NCBI GenBank assembly: GCA_903632075.3
Contig: CAHIKZ030003516.1
Coordinates: 296,001 to 360,000 of the forward strand
From: Acanthosepion pharaonis
Taxonomy: Eukaryota; Mollusca; Cephalopoda; Sepiida; Sepiidae
DNA: 64,000 nt
Reading direction: 5' to 3'
Part shown: positions 61,721 to 64,000 of the stretch, one piece after another
How the letters are laid out: every line of letters begins with the position of its first letter
Numbering within the stretch: the first letter of the stretch is position 1
Notes under the pieces: generated by a model
Database searches by the model: none
The model's input: the letters and a program-made list of their open reading frames with translations, nothing else
What the model was told of the DNA's origin: nothing
Program-made: the position numbers and the translations under genes

Positions 61721-62126
61721 TTTCCATTTATCAGCACCTTGCTTTTTCCATTTATCAGCACCTTGCTTAGCTTCTGGTGTAATTATTATCTAAATTCCTA
61801 CTGTGTTGAGTGTATTTGCAATCTTGATGTTTTAAATAAGAGTTGTTTTTTTTTTAAGCTGAGTAAAAACGTCTGAAAATGTGTACTTGTCTATAATACA
61901 ACTCTTTTTTTGCCGTTAAAAAATTTCTTGTATTATGGACAAAAAAAAAAATATGGTAAATCCATTTGTAGTGGGCCATGGTTTTTTACACGTAGTGATA
62001 TGAACACATGTGGAACTCCTGAAATAAAAAAGCCCACTACAAAAATATGGTGGATTAGAGATGTCCAAACCAAAGAAAATGGAACAGAAAAACAAGAAAC
62101 TGATTTTCATTCTGGCGTGTGTGTTT
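61721..62126. other. Spacer with duplicated 21-base word
   Basis: CATTTATCAGCACCTTGCTT occurs twice in immediate succession at about 61,725-61,770, a local tandem duplication. A 108-codon plus frame (61,910-62,236) runs into the Helitron fragment and is not assigned. Confidence 0.4.
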
Positions 62127-62276
62127 TATCGTGTTTTCAAATTGATTTTGTGCAAAAACAATTGTGTTTTTCCAGTTTTTGGCAACGTCAGAACCACCGC
62201 AAGGTAATTTTACGCAGTCCTATGAAGTTTTGTTGAAATCGGTTGAAAAATGTAGGAAATCCAATCCAATATATAA

Positions 62277-62307
<31 letters not shown>

Positions 62308-62331
62308 ATCTGCATTTTATAATAAGTAAGA
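62127..62331 (-). mobile_element. Helitron 5' end fragment, same family as 38.4-40.2 kb
   Basis: TTTTCAAATTGATTTTGTGC, AGAACCACCGCAAGGTAATT, GAAGTTTTGTTGAAATCGG, AAATCCAATCCAATATATAA, (AC)n and TTTTATAATAAGTAAGA match the right end of the full element. The minus-strand 5' end is again A/TCTTACTTATTATAAAATG at 62,331. No CTAG end was located, so this is a partial copy. Confidence 0.8.
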
Positions 62332-62711
62332 TATATATATATATATAGTAAAAAATCTATTGTCTTTTTTTTTGCATTTAATTTTTGGATTAAATCTAGG
62401 ATCACAATTTTAAGTTATAATGTTATTAATGTCCTTGACCCATTTTTTAATGCCATTCTTCAGTCCAAAGGTGATTATGACTGTTAGTCATCATTTTTCT
62501 TTATTACCAGAGAATTTCCATGACTTCTTGGATAAAGTAGTGGAGTGGTTTCCCATTACCTTGTCCATGGTTTGGAATTCAGGGTTGTCCTTCTTCTAGA
62601 CTGGAATGCAGCTCAGGGCTACTCTGCTGTTTAACCCATAACTTGGGAGAGTGTTATGGGACCTTACCCATAATAACATAATGAACTATTCCATATGTAA
62701 TAAATACTGTG
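62332..62711. other. Spacer, nothing recognised
   Basis: A short (TA)n at 62,332-62,346 abuts the Helitron. The rest, with AGTGGTTTCCCATTACCTTG and two near-copies of CCCATAA, shows no gene. Confidence 0.35.
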
Positions 62712-62977
62712 CCTCAAGAGGAAGCAGAGAGGTTCCATCTGAAGTCTGGAGTGAAGTCTGAAGTCTGGAGTGAAGTCCATCAGGAGTCTGTCAGCCAGTC
62801 AGAGCAAGCGAGTCAGTCAGTCGAGTCAGAGGCAGTCTGAAACAGAGTCGCATTTAGACAATTACTACAAGACATTGGAATAGTGATACTGGTCGAGACT
62901 ACATTGTTCTCCCTACTAAACCTGATTGTTCGTACTAACACTTTCTACTTCTGTGTACTTCCTGTTTGTAATAAAAC
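62712..62977 (+). mobile_element. Truncated LTR, partner of 52.1-52.7 kb
   Basis: TGTGCCTCAAGAGGAAGCAG matches the minus-strand start at 52,681. The sequence then jumps directly to TCTGAAGTCTGGAGTGAAG, i.e. the region after the TATA box, so about 250 bp including the promoter are missing. It continues through ACTACAAGACATTGGAATAG and ACTAAACCTGATTGTTCG to CCTGTTTGTAATA, where the match stops. TCTGAAGTCTGGAGTGAAG is duplicated in tandem here. Confidence 0.75.
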
Positions 62978-63745
62978 ATTCAGTGGATTCTCCCTCTCTC
63001 TTTTTATCTCTCTTTCAGTGTATGTAAATTCTCTCTTTTTCATGCACATACATACAGAGTATTATTTAAACATCTGAATTTTTTTCTTTATCAACTTTAA
63101 ACTTATAACTAAGACACTAAGCACCAATTTATTTCTCTTCATTTTTTGTATTTCAATCATTATTAATATTCTTTTAATCCATATAAGTGTTGAAGTAATT
63201 CATTATTTACCATTTCAAAATAAATTCACAAGTAATTTAATAAAAATAAACTCACAAGTGATTTAAACAGACCGCCAAATAAATATTAATCCTGATATCC
63301 TTCCAAACTGTACAGCTTGTGTCTTTGACTGGAGACACATATTTGATCATCATAAATCATATTTAACCTCCAATTAATGAGAAATCTTTTAGCAATAACT
63401 TCTTAGTGATATCATGCAATTGGCTAATTAACCATTGGCCAACTGGGTAAAACTGTCAACCGACAAACAATGGTTGTTGGCTCTCACCATTTTCAAATTT
63501 CAACATGCAGCGCTTTATTTCTTATGTGTGGTCACTCCACAAATGGAGTTGATATTGCATAACCAAGTACTATCTACCACAGAGTTGAGTCATTGGCCAC
63601 TATAGTTTCCCTTCTCCCTCAGGCTTTTTTGAGTAGTGTGGCCAGACACCGAGAAGAATTAAAAAGAAACGGTGGAGGAACCGTCTTTGTAGTTTCAATG
63701 GCCATCTTGCACAATGGCAGGGTAGGTATTTTCAATGAGGGATGA
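62978..63745. other. Spacer, nothing recognised
   Basis: AT-rich unique-looking DNA. CACAAGTAATTTAATAAAAATAAACTC is part of a short local duplication (ATAAATTCACAAGT, ATAAACTCACAAGT at 63,220-63,260). No coding or RNA signal. Confidence 0.35.
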
Positions 63746-63799
63746 GAGAGTGACTGCAGACGAGATGCCTGATCTGGCATCTCATTTGCAGTCACTCTC
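63746..63799. repeat. 24-bp inverted repeat at the LINE 5' junction
   Basis: GAGAGTGACTGCAGACGAGATGCC (arms reported as positions 63,746-63,769) pairs with 63,776-63,799 with two mismatches around the loop TGATCT. The right arm is LINE coding sequence; the left arm is its inverted copy. Confidence 0.85.
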
Positions 63800-64000
63800 T
63801 TACAGACATGCTATCGCTTCCCTCTGTCTTTTTTATAAATACTTTCATGGTAACTGCTCCGATGAGCTGCTTTCAATGGTTCCCAGACTTCATGAATTTA
63901 AGCGTTCAACATCTCGCTCTCACCCTTTCACTGTCGAAACTGTTAAATGTAGCCATCTCTTCTACTCCAATAGCTTCATGTCTCGCACTTCTCACCTGTG
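63769..64000 (+). pseudogene. LINE reverse-transcriptase C-terminal part, open at right edge
   Basis: One frame reads DLASHLQSLSYRHAIASLCL, FYKYFHGNCSDELLSMVPRL, HEFKRSTSRSHPFTVETVK, NSFMSRTSHL without interruption to the window end. It is the least decayed copy of the jockey/CR1-like LINE in the window, which suggests a younger insertion. It is 5'-truncated, with a short inversion at the junction, so it cannot encode a full enzyme. Confidence 0.85.

Noticed and set aside
61910..62236. 108-codon ORF with an NTCGT word resembling a piggyBac motif
   Set aside because: Only a few residues match, the rest does not follow the family pattern, and the 3' third is Helitron DNA.

Overview
The window looks like gene-poor eukaryotic DNA from an invertebrate, most plausibly a cephalopod mollusc such as an octopus. 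That assignment is an inference. It rests on the mix of tRNA-derived SINEs, LINE fragments ending in a jockey/CR1-like reverse-transcriptase tail, an RTE-type LINE, mariner and Helitron elements, and long compound (ATCT)n/(TA)n microsatellites that flank hairpin elements. I found no intact host protein gene and no intact tRNA or rRNA gene. No ORF larger than a transposon fragment is convincing outside the satellites.

Layout. (1) Bases 1 to about 15.9 kb are a tandem array with a 105-bp unit, running off the left edge. (2) About 15.5-18.2 kb is a scrambled transition in which pieces of the 105-bp unit alternate with pieces of the next satellite. (3) To 33,297 follows a 65/66-bp satellite whose centre (about 22.4-32 kb) is highly uniform and whose edges are ragged. 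Both units carry one GAATTC and share a TGAATTCCYGTAAA core. (4) 33.3-46.5 kb is a graveyard of transposable elements: LINE 3' ends, four copies of one tRNA-derived SINE (the fourth lies at 53.9 kb), a tandemly repeated unit with a type-II tRNA-like head, a 0.54-kb foldback element carrying a precisely inserted 1.8-kb non-autonomous Helitron, a second foldback between microsatellites, an internally deleted mariner with both terminal inverted repeats, and orphan mariner N-terminal pieces. (5) 46.66-48.83 kb is a decayed Helitron with a PIF1-like helicase pseudogene behind five tandem copies of its 5' end. (6) 48.89-50.18 kb is a pyrimidine-strand minisatellite followed by a promoter-like stretch. 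(7) 50.7-55.2 kb holds (TA)n tracts, two solo-LTR-like sequences, another mariner piece and a third foldback. (8) 57.1-60.5 kb is a 62-bp minisatellite. (9) 61-64 kb holds an RTE fragment, a Helitron end, a truncated LTR, and a LINE with a short inversion at its 5' junction that continues past the right edge.

There is no operon or pathway to describe. The interest lies in how the repeats are nested and how they grew. The strongest single result is the Helitron inside the foldback: the other arm of the hairpin preserves the empty target site, so the A/T insertion point and both Helitron ends can be read directly. The second is the pair of neighbouring satellites that share a core motif and interleave at their border.
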